NCBI GenBank assembly: GCA_037179515.1
Contig: JAXCGZ010020815.1
Coordinates: 112,501 to 176,500, forward strand
Length of the DNA: 64,000 bases
Direction of reading: 5' to 3'
Origin: Halocaridina rubra
Lineage: Eukaryota > Arthropoda > Malacostraca > Decapoda > Atyidae
Below the pieces are notes generated by a model. The model ran no database searches. It saw only the letters and a list, made by a program, of their open reading frames with translations, and was not told the origin of the DNA. The position numbers and the translations under genes are program-made. Below, in pieces: positions 13,504 to 25,900 of the stretch; within the stretch, counting starts at the first letter, position 1; each line of letters opens with the position of its first letter.

Positions 13504-13765
13504 AAAACTGCCACAACCAATCCCTGCCTTTCACAGGACACAAAAACCTGGGAGAGGCTTTGGTCACTTGAGTGATTACCTTATCTCTCAACACAACACA
13601 CATCAACACTATTTTCTCTACACCAAGAATCCAAACTGCCACAATCAACCCCCTGTCCCTCATTGGGCACAACTTAAGGACCTGGGAGAGGCTTTGGTCT
13701 CCTGTGTAAATTACTGCATTTCTCAACATAACACACACACATCAACAAATATTTTCTACACAGAG
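13504..13765. repeat. Tandem duplication of a ~130-bp unit
   Basis: 13504-13632 and 13633-13765 align through AAACTGCCACAA, CTGGGAGAGGCTTTGGTC and ACACATCAACA, diverged about 20%. An open frame runs through on the plus strand but shows no known domain. Confidence 0.85.
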
Positions 13766-14499
13766 AAATGAGTCTCCTGCAGTTAGAAGATTTTGAAAAC
13801 AACCCAGGAAACACGTTATGGAAACTGCATTGCACACAACCACTTATCCCACCAATACTTCATATACTCCTTAACAGCTCTGGGGAAAGCCCAGGATTGG
13901 CTGTGATCTTCTTAATAGATGCAATGATTTGCTTGTTGGAGTAATCATAAATATTACACAGAACTTGTGTCAGTAAAAACAATGAAATCCACACCACTAC
14001 TGCCAGAGGAAACACTGATTTTTTTTTCTCATTTTAAGATACTAGTTTAAAAATTTTACCCAAAACATGTTGGCGTCATCAGAAATGTCCAACAATCATA
14101 AACAAATGGCAATATATTGCAAAATTACTATTTGTAGTCATGTAATATAAACAAACTTTAAAAAAGATGACCTTTCCAGAGTACAAGGTGTTGGATGTGG
14201 ATGAGTGATACTCGAGGCTTCATGAACTGCTCTTTACTAAGCAACTGGTGAGCTGTAACTGACTAATGAAACAGCAGAAAGCGTTGTACAAGATATGGAG
14301 GAAAATGTATTGTATAGGAAATATATAAAAACCCTTCGCATCCCCACCAAGATTATACATATACAAACATATAATAATCTGAATACACACAAGAACATAT
14401 AGTGATATCAATAATAAGAAATACCACAGATAATAGACATACACTTTAACAAAAAGGAATTTCAATAATACTGTCAGTAACAATCATTGAAGTAAGAAA
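13766..14499. other. Unannotated AT-rich sequence
   Basis: No supported exon, repeat or RNA gene seen. Confidence 0.45.
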
Positions 14500-17400
14500 T
14501 AACACAACATGTTAGATATAATCAACAGGCCAGTGGGGGATTTTCCGTGACTGTTGGGATCTGGTACCCTGTTTTGGGGGTTGGGAGGTGAGTGAGCATG
14601 TGAGAGTGCTTGAGTGACAGCTGGCTGCTTTTTACTTACACAGACTGACAGGGGTGCGGTTGGGGGCATCGCCCAGATCTGTTGCAAGAGTTTGCGATTT
14701 CTTAAGGATACCCTGCCACTTCTGTCTAACCTGACAGTATATTATCAAAGTTGGCATGCTGCCATTATGATCCCCATTCTGTCTCACAACTTTGAGGAGG
14801 GATCTTGGATCCTGATGTGAGAACCCATGGACAGAGGCTCTAGTTGGTGTATGGTTTGTCCCAAGGAGGAATGTAAGCATGTCCCCAGTGAGAATGTGGT
14901 GTCAGTATCTATCAACTATATAGCTTTACCTTGCCATCGGTACACTGTCTCTGTGATGTCTTCCCATTGCCAACAGTGCGGGGGACTTGCATATGCCTTG
15001 CAGGGGTGCTTAGGTACTGGAGTAGAGTCTATGATGCCTAATCTGTGTACCAAGCTGCCATTAGCAACCACATTCAAGAAAAAATTCTGGTTTTGCCATT
15101 GAACTGAAGGTAGCATGCAGAGGCTCAAAAGACTGAAACCCCCCATCTTTTGAGGAGGGCTAGCATTTCCTTGCTCCCCAGGTTAGCTTCACTTGCCGTT
15201 GACAGCTACTCCAGTGACCCCCACCAGGTTAAGATTCCTCATAGCTTGGCGATGATATTACTGGAGATTCCACTGGGGAAGAGTGCAATCTCCAGCCAAC
15301 CCGTGAGTATCCACATACACCAGGTATATGTTTCCTCCAAGCTGGAAGGGATCTACCACAGTCTGTTGGAAGGAGTATTTGAGGGGCGGGGCTGTAATTA
15401 GAGCCTCAGGCAGAGAGAAGGGTGTGTGGATGTCACAAGAGATGCAGGTAGACCTGTGGTGCTGCAAATCCCCCTCCATGCTGGGCCAATATACTGTCTG
15501 TCTACCTCACCCAAGAATTGAGTCTAGTGCTCGGTGACCTGCATGTAAGTTAGCTACAGTCTTGTGGCAGAGGGATTCTGGGATGACCAATTCCACGCAG
15601 CCTAGTTCGCAGGTGTACGCAACAAGGTCCTGTGCCACAACTAGTCTGTCTTTCATACCATAGAAAGGATGGAGGAAAGTTAATTTCTGCACCTTTTGAT
15701 GGGGTCAGTAACCTGCTAATACTCGAGCTACGAGTAGTTGATAGACGAGGTCCTCCACAGCTGCACTCAAGAGTGTATCCTTATCCATGATGACACCATC
15801 TTCCTGACCTTGTGCCTCCACAGTAGTCACTATTATGGTCGCAACTAAGTCGTTATCCTAGTCTTTGCCCTTTGAAGATGGGTACCTGGAGAGGAAGTCT
15901 AGATTTCCTTTTGTTGGGCAGGTACTTAATGGTGAATTTATATTGAATAGTCTTCTCCTTGAGGCAAAATAACCTTGGGTTGCCAACGTCTGTAGGGGCC
16001 CAATCACCTAAAAGCTTCAACAAGGGGCAATGGTCAATGATCAGCGTGAGCATCAGACAACCCAAAAGGGAACAGCCTTGCTTTGCAAAGGCACCAGGTA
16101 ATTGTCACAGCCTTCCCCAATATTGCAGTGCACCTGACCTCTGCGAGGGTTAAGTGATGATTACCATGTATCCATGGAGGTACACCTGCAGTATTGCTGT
16201 AGAATTACGAAACCAATGTGAGTCTTGTCATACTTGATGAGCCCTTCCTCTGCCAGCTGTAAGATGGTGTCCTGCACCCGGTAGAACTTCAGCTGAATCT
16301 GGTCATCCCAGTACACCTGCTTGCTTGTTGGTTTAGAGTTCCCCATAATAGGTGCTGTAGCCAGGAAGGGGGTCAGTTGGTTCACAAAGCCATGCCACAA
16401 CCTAATGTCCATGATGGTTGGGTGAGCAGGCATGGAGAAATCTCTAATGGAGGAGAGGCACTCGCTGGTGGGCTCATAGGATTCTCATCCTATGTGGAAG
16501 CCCACAAACTCCACCTCTTGTTTGCAATTCCTGAATTTTTCTGATTTGAAAGTGATCCCCTTCTCAGCACAAGTGACCAGGAAGTTGTAGGTGTGCCAGA
16601 GAGCCTGTTCTATGCTGTTGTTGAAGAGTGGAGTGTTGTCCATGCACTTGTATTTGTGGGGGATATCCTATATGGTATCGTCAAACCCTCCTGTATAGGA
16701 TCCAAAAGAGATCAGTAGCTTATGGGGGTGTGGTAGTATTGATAACTCCTCCAGGGGGTGAAGAAAGTCATCGATTTCTTGCTCTCCTAGTCCAACTCCT
16801 CCTTAAGGAACCCCTAGAAGGCGTCCGCTACTGTCTTAAAGGAGTGACTCTGGACATCTGATACCAAATCGAAGGGCACAGGGAGTGATGAGTCTCCCAC
16901 AAACATGAAGCGTTAAGGTGTTGGTAATCCATGGTGTGTCTAGGATGGCCATCATTTTTAGCCTATACCACCATCATGGAGCACCACTCCGTGGCTTCCC
17001 CTGGGGGATCAGGCTGCATGATGCCCCGCCATATGTCTTTATTGAGTTGTGCCCTGGCATCCGTTTCCAAGTGCTTGGGGACAGCAGCAGGGGTGTGGCA
17101 AGTATATGGGAGAATTTCAGGGGCCAAATGTATGTGATGCATGGGTCCAGACATCACCGAAAGTGGCAAACTCATAGTGTTGAAGGTGTTCAATGAGAAA
17201 TGTCGGAGTATCCACTCTTGAAGTAAGGCAACATTCTTTTCCAGGGGTAGGAAGGGTATGGCAGCAGGGCATGTTGGGCAGGTAACTTCCTTCAACATGA
17301 GGGGGGCTGCAATAGGTATATGGTGTGGAGAGGAGTTGGGAACTATCGCCAGGTTCTTACAAGCGGTCAGAGATAAGAATAGGTACAGGGCAGATCCACA

Positions 17401-17510
17401 ATATAATTCTCCTGTACTGATGACATACTATCCAAGGTAATAGTGGCATTCTGCAGCACCCACACATCACAGGTGGTGCCCCGCCACATCCTTCAAACCT
17501 TGGCGACATG
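14500..17510 (-). pseudogene. Degenerate Ty3/Gypsy pol (retrotransposon relic)
   Basis: Minus-strand order is as in Ty3/Gypsy pol. RT N-terminus at 16963-17298 (HFSLNTFNT, PYTCHTPAAVPKHLE, GEATEWCSMMVV). RT palm end near 16670 retains the DD of the catalytic motif, followed by FVGFH and SMPAHPTIMDIRLWHGFVNQL. The connection and RNase H region lies at 15853-16433 (KFYRVQDTI, DHCPLLKLLGDWAPTD, IKYLPNKRK). Integrase HHCC zinc finger at 15400-15690 (HAGH then CISCD), followed by core segment VVDPFQLGGNIYLVYVD with one catalytic Asp. A tail region extends to about 14500. Each block is in a different frame or ended by stops, so it is dead. No LTR pair was found, and the gag side is cut off by family A sequence. 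Confidence 0.8.
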
Positions 17511-17592
17511 CACGCTGGGGCAGGAAGACTTAACCTGAAGCTAAGTCCGCAATATTCAGTTGTAGTGTTTCAACAGGCGGCTGGTACCATAT
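17511..17592 (-). mobile_element. Family A 5'UTR scrap
   Basis: About 80 bp resembling 45545-45630 (GGAAGA-TTAACCTG, TTTCAACAGGCGGCTGGTACCAT). Lies between the Gypsy relic and a family B fragment. Confidence 0.5.
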
Positions 17593-17599
17593 AATCAAT

Positions 17600-18240
17600 G
17601 ATAATTATCACATTAGTCCTAAAAATAATGAATGCAGTTAGCATTAACTACTTCCTCATTAACAAATTCCAGTCATCAATTATTCTTACACTAAAAAAGT
17701 ACTCCGTACATCCTGCGAAGAAGTTTTCTTACAAAGCTTTAGATTATGACCTCTAGTTCTAGATTCAAAAAAAATATAAAAAAACCGTCACCACATCCCT
17801 CTTCATTCTTCTAGTTTCGAGTGATGGTAAGTCTCTTTCTCTCAGCCTCTCCTCATAACTGAAATTATGTATTTCTTACACCAGTTTCGTAGCATGTTTT
17901 TGAACGTTTTCCAGTTTATTTATATGCTCTTTTCAGTCCGGATTCCAAAAGGGTGCTGCATATTCAGGTTAAGGCCTCACATAAGTTACATAAATAGTTT
18001 TGAACATTTCCTAGTTAATGTGTCTGAAGGCTACCTTTACATGTGCTAAGAAAGTGTATGCAGACCTTGCTATGTCATTTATATGCATATCCTGACACAA
18101 ATATGCCAATACATTTACTTCACGCTCTCATTTTCTGCCTCTTGAAGTTCTGCACCTGCTATTAAGTGTTCAAACTTGGGTTTCTTGTATTTGTACCCAC
18201 TCTCATAACTTTACATTTTGAAGTATTGATTTTCATTGAC
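17600..18240 (-). mobile_element. Family B LINE fragment, old
   Basis: Diverged copy of the C-terminal and post-RT coding region (GTGCTGCATATTCAGG, TTTGAAGTATTGATTTTCATTGACCA), full of indels, lacking the terminal repeats. Confidence 0.8.
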
Positions 18241-18314
18241 CACTCGTTTTGGAAAAAGACGATGTTTGGGAAGCTCCACATCCACGGGGGAAAAATTATC
18301 TTTTTCCAGGAGTA

Positions 18315-18516
18315 TTTTTTTTTTTTTTTTTTTAAACTTTATTTCCATTTCATTACAATGGGTATTCGTCAGCCAGGGCAAGCCCCAACCCCCCACTGTG
18401 ATGTCCAACCACAGCAGTTCCTGCCAGTAAACAGCTTAAACTCTCGGTCTTGGACGGGGACCGATCTTTCGACCTCGTGAATGCGAAGCCAGCGCGTTAC
18501 CACTGTACTAGCCAGC
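18315..18516 (-). mobile_element. tRNA-derived SINE with poly-A tail
   Basis: On the minus strand it begins GCTGGCTAGTACAGTGG (A-box-like), has GGTCGAAAGATCGGTCCCC (degenerate B box), a body, then AATAAAGTTT and A19 (poly-T 18315-18333 on plus). A related 3' end occurs at 62841-62895. Confidence 0.7.
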
Positions 18517-18748
18517 AAGTCCTCAACAACCAGTGTTTAAGTCTTGTTGTTCCACGGTGTCCATGCGAAGAAACCAGTGATGCAATGTGAAGAAAGGGAA
18601 TCCCTGTAGATATGTTGTATGGAAGGGACATCAGAGAGGACTGTAAAATTTAAACAAATCTTGATGGCACACTATGCCTCAGATATCCGGGTTGAAGAGG
18701 GTAAAGAGAGAAACATTTCCCATCAAGGCAAATTCTCTTCTCCAGAAA

Positions 18749-18931
<183 letters not shown>

Positions 18932-18989
18932 TACTTCCTTTTGTTCATCCATTTAATTATCATTTTTATATATTCATAAATTTGTTTTT

Positions 18990-19262
18990 GTCTAGTTTCT
19001 CTTACCCTTCCTTCCTGGTGGTCCTCTAGGGGTCAAAAGTGTGAATGCGGCGCCATCACCTCTCCCTTCTTCACTCCTATCCTATCTCGCCTTTCCCCTT
19101 CCTCTCTACAAGGCACCTCAAAAACTGAAGGAGGCGATTAATTCTAAGCAGAACACCTCTGTTCCCTCTTATCTTTACAAATGTATTCTATATCCAGACG
19201 ATCCCACCTGTGGGCCCACCAAAACCCGGCCACCCTCAGGGGTGGATATCAATAATGAACAA
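18990..19262 (-). repeat. Dispersed ~270-bp repeat, copy 2
   Basis: Reverse-complement partner of 11440-11730. Confidence 0.6.
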
Positions 19263-19303
19263 ACACTTGCTTCCTACATAGGAGTCACGAATTCGACTCC
19301 CCA

Positions 19304-19307
<4 letters not shown>

Positions 19308-19340
<33 letters not shown>

Positions 19341-20107
19341 AGTGTGACACAGGGACTGGCGAGAAAACTGCCCTCATCAATAAAGGTCTAGGCATGCAGA
19401 TAACATTAAGATGAAGAAAACGTAAAAGGTTAAGGACAATGCAGAGATGAAGCAATGATGCACAACAGGAAAAAAGACAGGCTGAAAGAATAGTCGAAGT
19501 ACTGAGGACGTAGAGATATGGCAAGATTAGGCCCTGACATGACGATAGATCCGTTTTTTGAAGGAATGTAGTTTACAAGAATTAGGAAAGGCAAAAGAAG
19601 GAAGAGAGTTCCAGACTCTGAGGGTGGATGCAAAGAAGCAGTCGCTCCACCAACTGATCCATGAGCTACAAATTTCCACACAGTGCTTGTGAGGTTTGTA
19701 GCATCTGTTCACTCAACAGGGTCAGTAAGTACCATGTTAGTGTGTGAGTAATATGAGAAAACAATATCTAAAAGAAAAGGGATTCTATAAGTGGTACTAT
19801 TTTCATAGACCGATTTTATAACAAAATTATTTTGGTCTTCTTGAAGTTATCTACCATTGTTCTCATCTTTTACTTTTCTCACAATCTTTGCATCATCTGA
19901 AAACACATCCAATAATGAATTCACACACTCCAGTAGGTCATTTACGTATACAAGGAACAAAGTTGGCCCTAAAACTGAACCCTGTGGAACTCCACAACTA
20001 ACCTTTCTCCAAACAGACACTAAGTGTCTTACTGTAACCCTCTGTTCTCTTCCTCCAAAGTAATTTTCTATCCATTCCAAGACATTTCCTCCTATTCTTG
20101 CCAATAC
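19308..20107 (-). repeat. ~780-bp tandem duplication, unit 1 (family A 3' end plus family B piece)
   Basis: Poly-T 19308-19339, family A 3'UTR and C-terminal codons (CVEICSSW to FKKRIY, 19527-19712), unknown linker, then a family B RT fragment 19826-20107 (SGVPQ, FSDDAKI). GAGTGTGACACAGGG recurs 780 bp later. Confidence 0.92.
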
Positions 20108-20887
20108 TTTTTTTTTTATGAGTGTGACACAGGGACTGGCGAGAAAACTGCCCTCATCAATAAAGGTCTGGGAATGCAGATAACATTAAGATGAAGAAAA
20201 CGTAAAAGGTTAAGGACAATGCAGAGATGAAGCAATGATGCACAATAGGAAAAAAGACAGGCTGAAAGAATAGTCGAAGTACTGAGGACGTAGAGATATG
20301 GCAAGATTAGGCCCTGACATGACGATAGATCCGTTTTTTGAAGGAATGTAGTTTACAAGAATTAGGAAAGGCAAAAGAAGGAAGAGAGTTCCAGACTCTG
20401 AGGGTGGATGCAAAGAAGCAGTCGCTCCACCAACTGATCCATGAGCTACAAATTTCCACACAGTGCTTATGAGGTTTGTAGCATCTGTTCACTCAACAGG
20501 GTCAGTAAGTACCATGTTAGTGTGAGTAATATGAGAAAACAATATCTAAAAGAAAAGGGATTCTATAAGTGGTACTATTTTCATAGACCGATTTTATAAC
20601 AAAATTATTTTGGTCTTCTTGAAGTTATCTACCATTGTTCTCATCTTTTACTTTTCTCACAATCTTTGCATCATCTGCAAACACATTCAATAATGAATTC
20701 ACACACTCCAGTAGGTCATTTACGTATACAAGGAACAAAGTTGGCCCTAAAATTGAACCCTGTGGAACTCCACAACTAACCTTTCTCCAAACAGACACTA
20801 AGTGTCTTACTGTAACCCTCTGTTCCCTTCCTCCAAAGTAATTTTCGATCCATTCCAAGACATTTCCTCCTATTCTTGCCAATACTT
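20108..20887 (-). repeat. ~780-bp tandem duplication, unit 2
   Basis: About 98-99% identical to unit 1 by eye (differences at about ten positions plus a 2-bp gap near 20524) and continuous at its right end with the rest of the family B copy. Confidence 0.92.
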
Positions 20888-22740
20888 GCAGCTTCCCAAT
20901 AGGTCCCCGATATGGGACCAAATCAAATACCTTCTGGAAATCTAAGAATATGCAATCTGCCTGGCCCTCTCTTTCTTGTAATAATATTGTTACAGTAGAT
21001 TTGCCTTCAATGACTCCATGGTGTCTCACTGACAAAAAATTTGAAGGATTCAGTGAAGAGAGATGTATTTTCCCCATAATTTCTCAGTAACTTTGCAAAC
21101 TATGCTGATCTAGGAAACAGGCCTATAGTTCAGAGCTGTGTCTCTCCTTCCCTTTTTGAAGATAGGTGCCACATTTCCTAGTCTCCATCATCTTGAAATC
21201 TCTCCAGGTTCCAGCGACTTTTAAAATATGATGCATGGCATCACCGATATTGGCTTAGCTCAGTTCTTAAATACGTAAGGCATAATGGCATTAGGACCCT
21301 TAGCTTTATAGCATCTAACTCTATCAAAACTTTGCATACCTCTGTAGCTGAAAAGATGTTCTCTAATACTGGCCCATGATCTCCTATCTTTGCAATCTAA
21401 GGGCATGGAGTATTTTCTACTGTAAATACTGACTGAAACTCCAAGTTTAATTCTTCTCATTTTTCTTCATCTGTCTCAATGATGCTTCCATCTGCCCTCT
21501 TTAACTTGACACTTGTTCTTTGACCTTCAATTTTTATCTGACAAAGCTGTGGAAAAGTTTGGGATTTTCTTTATCCTTCCTGGTAATATTCCTTTCATAA
21601 TCCCTCTCTGCTTCTCTTATTTTACATAGATAATCATTTCTTACTTGTCTGAAAGTATGCCGGGCATGTATACTTTTTCTTTTCCTATACCTATTTCAAC
21701 ATTTGTCTCTCCACTCCTTAGCTCTCTTAAAATCATTATGGAAACATGTCTCTTTGGCAATGATAACTCATATTATTGTGGATGGTATGCAACTAGTAAC
21801 TATCTTCTCATATTCCTCACAAGATACGAGCTTTGGGCTCTTTCCCGTAAACACAATTAGGTAATCACATTTCTTGTACCAATTTGTTGTCAATAAGGAC
21901 CTCTAGTCAATAACAGCAAAAAGATAATTAATTCTGTTGTAATCTCCATTTGGATAGTTCTTCCTCATATTCCTCTCAGTGCCCCTACTCTCAGGAAGAA
22001 AATCTTTGATGACATATTCCATCAACAACACACACTGATCACTTTTTCCAGTAGGTAGCCCATAGTCAATTTTGCCAACTTTCAACACTTTATCTGTGTT
22101 ATTGAAGAATCTTACCCCACAAGAATCCTACCCACTGTGCGGGTCAAGATTAATCCAGTCTATCTATGTTTAAAATCTCCCAAAATCAAAATGCTACACT
22201 TTTCTCCCATGTGATGTTAACAGCTGAGTTTATAACTTCTTTTGTACCTATATGACTTTTCTCAAACTAGCCTTTGTTGATTTCTTGGTGCATTATATAA
22301 AAGCCATTATAATGCTCTCTGAAACAGTATTTATGCAAGCAACAAGAAATTCCTTCAACTCGCTTCCTATAGCAAAGTTTATTTCTTCAACCTGAAACTT
22401 TCACTTATAAGCAATGCTATCCCTCCACCAGTCCGTTCTGATCTGTCAATCCTCATTATTCTGAAGCCCTTAGGGAAAACTGTGCAGTGTATGTCTTCGC
22501 TGAACTTAGTCTCTGTAACTGCTACCATATCTACCATACTATCCTTTAATTCTACTGCTTAACTAGCTATCCCAACAGCATTTGTGTACAGCAATCTTAA
22601 TGAGACTGCATTCCCTGATTTCCTAGCTTTATCTCCTTTATCACCCCTTTGGCTGGAAGAACCATGAAACCAAAATTATTACTATCTTCTTCATTTCTCT
22701 CCCTCATTTAACCTTTCAGCTGCTAATGCTTATAAAATCA
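20630..22740 (-). mobile_element. Family B LINE, old copy extending furthest 5'
   Basis: Minus-strand RT (VPQGSILGPTLFLVYVNDL, FADDAKI in 20625-21077) through the pre-RT region and endonuclease part (22150-22560) and about 150 bp beyond the 5' truncation point of the 2840-5742 copy. Many frameshifts and stops. It ends just before the transporter 5' region. Confidence 0.82.
21823..21869 (+). mobile_element. 47-bp family B 3' tail nested in opposite orientation
   Basis: Exactly the last 3'UTR bases plus one terminal AATTAGGTAATCAC unit, placed inside the minus-strand family B copy, where it replaces about 12 bp of the expected sequence (between CTCACAA and TTTCTTGTAC). Confidence 0.85.
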
Positions 22741-22758
22741 CATATGCATCTATCATTC
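22731..22758 (+). promoter_or_regulatory. Possible TATA box and initiator for the transporter
   Basis: TATAAAA at 22731-22737 and an arthropod-type initiator TCATTC at 22753-22758, about 100 nt before the start codon. The TATA-to-initiator spacing (about 24 nt) is slightly short, and the site abuts the decayed 5' part of a family B LINE. Weak evidence. Confidence 0.22.
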
Positions 22759-22858
22759 TCTTAGTATATATATCTCTCTTGCAGGCGAATATTCAATGTA
22801 ACCACAAGCAATAAAATATACATTTTGCATCAACAGGTTTCCCAATATCATCACAACT

Positions 22859-22940
22859 ATGGAGGATAACTTTGATGCCATCTTAACCAAACTTGGCACA
22901 GGAAAATGGAACTTTTTCTACTATATAGTGCTGAAATACT
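22859..22940 (+). CDS. SLC22-like transporter coding exon 1 (start codon)
   Basis: Codes for MEDNFDAILTKLGTGKW and the start of TM1. The SLC22 family typically begins with a short FD-x-(I/L)-L...G-x-(F/W) segment before TM1, as here. Donor GTAAGT at 22941; ends in phase 1, and the split codon joins exon 2 to give Trp. A candidate acceptor (AACAG) lies at 22832-22836, so a 5'UTR intron is possible. Confidence 0.75.
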
Positions 22941-25900
22941 GTAAGTACTTAATAGCTGATATAATTTTGATTGAAGTTCTGCGGACAGCTTAATATACTT
23001 TCTACATTACAAACTTCTTTGACCGTATTTCTGTCTACGGCTATAATGCCATATTCCACGTCTCTCTCTATAAATAAGTACACGAAGTATGTATGCCTAG
23101 AATACTGTATGTGTTCACTCTGTTTCTGCATCCACCAATCCTTGCACTGAGTTTTAGTGTATCTCCAAGATAAATTCGTATTCGCTACCGTCAGATCCAA
23201 GTGAGTCACATAATACTAGGGATTCTTTAAGAAATGCTCAAAACAGAGTTTGAACTGAGATCTCAGTTTAACTTATATATATTTAAATATATTTGAATAT
23301 CTGGGAAATGTAACTCTTGCATGCCTGTAAATTACTTTTTCTGGCAAAAGCTGCCCCAATTCCTAAAGAAAGTATCTGGAAATAATATAAATATACTTTT
23401 TCTAAAAACTTTTCATGTTATGTCACAGTTCATATACCCCTTATTGTTCAAATACCGAGCCAAAATTTTACATCCTAAAAGGCATATTTTTTTTATATAG
23501 CATACACATAACTGAAAGTCATTCCCAATATTCGGAGACTGAACAGAGGGAAATACGCCTACCATAAGTGAACTCATTTTCTCCCACAGGGTATGCTTGT
23601 GTCTGCTACCACACTTTGGGAGGGGCTTTCTTCGCACCCAAAATTGGTCACACTTGTCAGTCTTCGGATTTAACCTTTAAACCGACAATTATACTCCCCA
23701 CTAATGACCATAGGGCTTCTCTCCAAAGTGAAAATTTCACTACCTATGCAACAGGCCAAGAAAAAAATGGTGAAAAACCGTAAGTAGTGAAGTATTAAAA
23801 GTAAAGCAAGACACAAAAATATTATCATTGTATTTGATAGAAGAAAAGTTTTACTTAATATTATTTAGGAATGAGTCTACTCTCTCTCTCTCTTTCATAT
23901 CATACATCACGAAAATTCTAGTAAAAACAAAAAACAATTCCAAATTCATTAACATACTTCATTCACAATTATTGTCTTAATATCTCTTATTCTTCCTTAA
24001 AGACAGAAGATTGCGCAAATCTATGTTTTTATATTATCTGCTTTTATATAAATTTACAATAACGATTACATATCAAACCTAAGGCAATATTTCATTCACA
24101 GAGATTCATGCACTTATATGGTGTACGACAATGAGATGGATAAAATAAAGGAAATTGAATGCCTTGACTGGGATTTTGATAATTCCACTTTCTCATCAAC
24201 TGTGACATCTGAGGTAAGACTAATGATTTTAACTTTCCAAGAAATTGTGGTAACGATTGCCATCTGCCGTTTTCAACAATGTAGTCACATAGCCAAATGA
24301 ATGAGTAAAAACTGTAGAGATGACAGATGTCACTGTTATTCTATTTAAAAAGGAAAACCGTGAAAAACAGCTACTACTACCTTGCCAGGGCATGACTGCT
24401 AGATCACATTCGATATACAATTACTTTCACAGTCGTAAAGAGAAAAGTTTATCAATTGTAATTACAAACAAAATGTGGCCTACCATCTGGGTGAGTCCAA
24501 TATCCTGTTTTCTACGGGAAATCAATTTATAACAATAACTAACCCATTTCAACATTTAAACACAACTTATTTGACTAAACACAATCAAATACAATTAACC
24601 TCTACACTAACGACAATCCAACTCTACATACAATGAAAGGTGACTGACCATCCTACGCCATCAGCAGCATCTCTTGTAAACACGATTAGTAGGTTCCATC
24701 ATGAGTGCAAGGCCCAATTTCAATATCACTTCAACAAAGCCTCAGCGCACTAAATACTAATCTATTAACCTAGCACAAACAATAAATCAATGAATATCAA
24801 AATGAAGCCCCCCAAACAATATAAACATATAACAATATACACTCGAACTGAACTAATATTCATTACATTAACACAGTAATATACTTTTCTTCTTCTTCAT
24901 TGCATTCAACCTTAGTGCATTTCTGTATGGGGCCATTGTTTCTTGATTGTCATTTCTACCTTCTCCCATCTCGTGTAGCCTACAATATGAATACAAGGAG
25001 ATACTATATACATTTCATAGTCTGAAGTCCACATTGTTGGTCGCCTTTTTCTTTGAGAATAGCGCTGATCCCCTTCAACTAGCACACTATTGTCCTTTTC
25101 ATCATTACCCTCCTTCTCACATGCTTCATCAGAAATTGGTGGCAACCTGGCCCTTTGTACATAAAGTCCATGCCGCGGCATACCATCAAGTGACACATTG
25201 TTAGCAGAGTTGACATCTGTCTCTGTTCCCTTCAGCCACTTTGACATATAACAAGTATTTGGAGGCTTCATTCAAACTTTCTCCTCCACTGCACTGAGCA
25301 TAGTTTCACATTGTCCCCAATCATATTTGTACACTGATTGTGGAGGCAAAGAGTCTTCCTTCATTTCGATCTTGGTGTAAAGTTTTACCAAAAAAAAACA
25401 GCCTTTGTCTGTTGCATAATGCCTCTTTCTGCCATAGCCTCTATAATTCTGAGATGTCTTTCCACAATACCATTTCCAGTGTGTCGACATGCTGCTCTGA
25501 AAAATAACTGGATTTGCCACTTGTCTAGAAACTCTCTCATTACTTCTGCCTATTGCCATTAGCACCTCATCAATTGGGCCTCTTCCAAGATAACACTGAT
25601 CAGCACCTTGCCAATCTTTTCAGCTATCTCCCTCATCAGTTCCTCCATATTGCAAATTAGCCTGGACCACTATCTATAATAGTGAGGCACAGCAGTTGCC
25701 AATAATTTGTCACAAGAATCGCCAACCATTTCTCCATTCATTTCGCTGCACTAATGTCACCTGACTCATGAACAATAGGAACAGAATCAATAAACTATCA
25801 CCTTTCACAACCGCGTATAGCTTGTCTGGGTACTGCTAGATCATCCTTCCTGGCCAGATACAATGTTCCGTCCACCTCATTATGGTGCACGTTGTGCAGC

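Noticed and set aside
25338..25562. Plus-strand open frames in intron 3
   Set aside because: They oppose the integrase region of the Gypsy relic and show no domain.
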